Origin: Closterium sp. NIES-65
Lineage: Eukaryota > Streptophyta > Zygnematophyceae > Desmidiales > Closteriaceae
Assembly: GCA_948144175.1 (NCBI GenBank)
Contig: CANXME010000213.1
Span: forward strand, 1,798,001 to 1,862,000
Direction: 5' to 3'
Length of the DNA stretch: 64,000 bases
Shown: piece after piece, positions 63,666 through 64,000 of the stretch
Numbering within the stretch: the stretch's first letter is position 1
How the letters are laid out: the number at the start of each line of letters is the position of its first letter
The notes under the pieces: model-generated
What the model was told of the DNA's origin: nothing
What the model saw: only the letters and a program-made list of their open reading frames with translations
The model's database searches: none
Translations under genes and position numbers: made by a program

Positions 63666-64000
63666 ACGCATTGTGGCCGCGAGGGTGAGTGAATCCACCT
63701 CACCACGCCTGCCCACGCACCTCTGAGTGGCTCCTCCCCTTCCCTCATCGAGCTCCTCCCCTTGTCGCGCCTCTGCTCGCCTCACCGCGCCTCCGCACGC
63801 ATTGCCGCGCCTCCTCTCGCCTCGTCGTGCCTCCGCTCGCCGAGACAAGCCTGCGCTCGCCATGCCGCGCCTCCGCTCGTTGCGCCGCGCCCCCGCTCGC
63901 CTCGCCGCGCCTCCATTCGCATCGCCGCGCCTCCGCTCTCGTTTCCCCCCCTGCTTCCCCTCATTTACTCCCCTGATTGCTCTCGTTTTCCCCCCTGCTT
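63666..64000. repeat. Degenerate GC-rich repeat
   Basis: Imperfect CTCGCCGCGCCTCCGCTCG units. A 132-codon minus-strand frame (63465-63863) consists of RRAEARRGER-type repeats and is not called as a gene. Confidence 0.65.

Noticed and set aside
63465-63863. 132-codon minus-strand frame near the window end
   Set aside because: RRAEARRGE-type repeats from degenerate GC-rich DNA joined to AT-rich spacer; no homology recognised.

Overview
The window is nuclear DNA from a green-lineage eukaryote, most likely a streptophyte with a large, repeat-rich genome (charophyte alga, bryophyte or lycophyte type). The evidence is a dense population of Ty1/copia elements, one Ty3/gypsy chromovirus, primer-binding sites that match plant initiator tRNA-Met and plant tRNA-Phe, and inactivating mutations with a plant CHG-methylation look. 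The species cannot be named from the sequence. I found no host gene: every protein-coding signal belongs to a transposable element.

Layout. 1-22956 is a four-level nest. A minus-strand copia remnant (A3) was hit by a minus-strand copia (B1, 1304-22555), which was hit by a plus-strand copia of the same family (B2, 3222-16775), which was hit by an unrelated minus-strand copia (C, 5471-11561). B1, B2 and C each have equal-length LTR pairs and matching 5-bp target-site duplications (TSDs), and their LTR divergence falls from outside to inside. 22957-27885 is a rearranged gypsy chromovirus (G) with one central LTR, hit by a 1.4-kb non-autonomous LTR element (F). 27891-42030 is a decayed B-family copy (B3, minus) hit by copia A1 (30736-38445), which itself carries a 375-bp TRIM (35605-35979). 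42210 to about 49345 is copia A2 (minus), hit by the 1.5-kb non-autonomous element E. 49346-52140 is low-coding DNA with two hAT-type MITEs. 52140-55500 is a 2.5-kb CTCTCACGCG array and a GC-rich minisatellite. 56100-63319 is copia D, which has identical 110-bp LTRs and one intact 2003-codon gag-pol frame. It is the only element here that looks potentially autonomous.

How the elements relate. A1, A2, A3, D and F form one short-LTR copia clade. They share LTR motifs, GC-rich repetitive leaders and, in A1, A2, D and F, a conserved 3' untranslated block; A and D share an atypical Gag Cys/His motif. E and the TRIM have similar LTR ends. F, E and the TRIM lack pol and would need proteins from an autonomous relative such as D. 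The B family is separate: it has about 1-kb LTRs crowded with GTCGAC palindromes, a normal CCHC knuckle, and a tRNA-Phe primer site whose match to the tRNA continues past position 58. Divergence figures are counts made by eye and should be recomputed.
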